64,000 nucleotides of DNA from Brachynemurus nebulosus (lineage: Eukaryota; Arthropoda; Insecta; Neuroptera; Myrmeleontidae): positions 31,033,780-31,097,779 of the forward strand of contig JAPWDM010000008.1 in NCBI GenBank assembly GCA_035578155.1, given 5' to 3'. The notes beneath the pieces were generated by a model. The model worked only from the letters and a program-made list of their open reading frames with translations, ran no database searches and was not told where the DNA came from. Below, one piece after another: positions 63,000 through 64,000 of the stretch (the first letter of the stretch is position 1; each line of letters starts with the position of its first letter). The position numbers were made by a program, and so were the translations under genes.

Positions 63000-63612
63000 G
63001 GCTAACTTCAAAAATGCATCACTGCTTGCATGAGGCAGAGTCAAAAGTTCAAAAACGCATCAGACGCATCACAACGAAAAATCAAAAGTTGATTTTTGCA
63101 TTTGATGCGTCAAAACATTGCATCAAGAAATTTGGTGATGCGTGTCCAAGATGCATGTCATGTGTAAAGTGTAGAATTATAACTACTTGCCATATTATGT
63201 AGGTATTAACACCAACAGGAATAATTCCGAAAAACAAATTGTTGAAAAAGATGAATTTCACCTTTGATTAAAATTGTCTAAACTATTTGAATACATCTTG
63301 CACTCAGAATAGGTATGTAATATTTTTATTCAAATAATTTCAATATTTTCAATTTCAAGTAAGTTCAAGTTGAAATTCAAAGATACCTATACAAGGATTG
63401 TATTGCTCTATTATCTATAGTCTATCATGCGACATTATCTGTCTTATCTATAACCAAATCAGAGGCTAAATAATGCCAATATCCCGTTCAAAAACATCTA
63501 ATGTGCATCAAATTTCAAGAGAGCATCAGCAGCGTATCATGTAGTATTAGACGCATCAGAAAAGTCATGATGCTGCATCGATGCGGTAAAGTTTACATTT
63601 TTGAAGTTACCC
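63000..63612. mobile_element. AAT-flanked TIR element with reiterated GATGCGTC words
   Basis: GGCTAACTTCAAAAATG (63000) and CATTTTTGAAGTTACCC (63596-63612) are inverted ends differing at one base. They are flanked by AAT (62997-62999, 63613-63615). GATGCGTC/GACGCATC and GATGCA/TGCATC words recur many times in the ~170 bases at each end. 613 bp; the 62-codon frame inside is made of these words. Confidence 0.65.
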
Positions 63613-64000
63613 AATTTATACTGCCTTGTATGTTTGGAAAAACAAGTCTATACTTTCAAAATTGGATATTTATTGAAAAATGAATTAAAAAATTTTAATT
63701 CCTCTTATTGTCATTTTCATCTACTATATGGCTATGTAATTTAGATCAACTATATACGTGCAAAAAATACATAGTTCACAGTACAATAGTTCCCACAATT
63801 AATTTCCAATTTTGTTTAATGTCATTCCATCGAAATGATTTTTGCATGTAAAGCATAAAATCAAGTACATATTATTTATATATTAGCATAGAAAATTTTG
63901 CTAACATTTACATATTACATCGCATAACATGTATGAGTACTTATTGTCAAAATTTTCTCGCAACATTGCGAAAATAATAAAAATGACAAAAATTAAAAGA
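63613..64000. other. Unassigned AT-rich end of the window
   Basis: No feature recognised. Confidence 0.35.

Overview
The window looks like AT-rich, intron-bearing, transposon-loaded nuclear DNA of an insect. The evidence is two short secreted-protein genes with GT-AG introns, a BEL/Pao LTR retrotransposon of arthropod type, mariner, hAT, pogo-like and Helitron relics, and long (AT)n tracts. A hemipteran would fit, but the order is only an inference. Almost every long open frame outside the features below is a chance frame or a transposon remnant.

Layout. 1-543 is a foldback element at the window edge. 844-1353 and 4580-5138 are two tandem paralogous three-exon genes for small secreted cysteine-rich proteins of the single-domain von Willebrand C (SVWC) type; their promoters, exons and first introns are clearly duplicated. 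They are the only host protein genes I can support. 5.4-9.2 kb holds a pogo-like non-autonomous element, a Helitron, and a fossil transposon coding region split by a small hAT-like insertion. 10.2-12.0 kb is a tandem duplication with internal 160-bp subrepeats and (AT)n tracts. 13.2-31.5 kb is a mosaic of short TIR elements, including two more pogo-like elements (14196-15083, 24161-25105), a TTAA-flanked element (18156-19024) and an 850-bp element present twice in opposite orientation (21564-22413, 25591-26440).

33088-44943 is a young BEL/Pao retrotransposon on the minus strand. It has 835-bp LTRs that are almost identical, a 5-bp target duplication, a tRNA-Tyr-type primer site, gag, and a long pol with protease, RT, RNase H and integrase. 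It is split between gag and protease by a 4.1-kb non-coding mobile element (38144-42241) that carries an old Helitron copy and an (AT)n tract; a 509-bp relative of that element lies at 16414-16922.

45-64 kb carries a palindromic MITE, a hAT element with near-perfect 8-bp target duplication, a hairpin repeat, a tRNA-like sequence, a 190-bp tandem repeat, a deleted mariner with transposase remnants, and several TIR elements.

The most interesting signals are three TA-flanked pogo-like elements that share one architecture but use different reiterated box sequences, and the large non-coding element that moved recently enough to interrupt a retrotransposon whose LTRs have hardly diverged. All coordinates were worked out by eye. 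No database search was possible.
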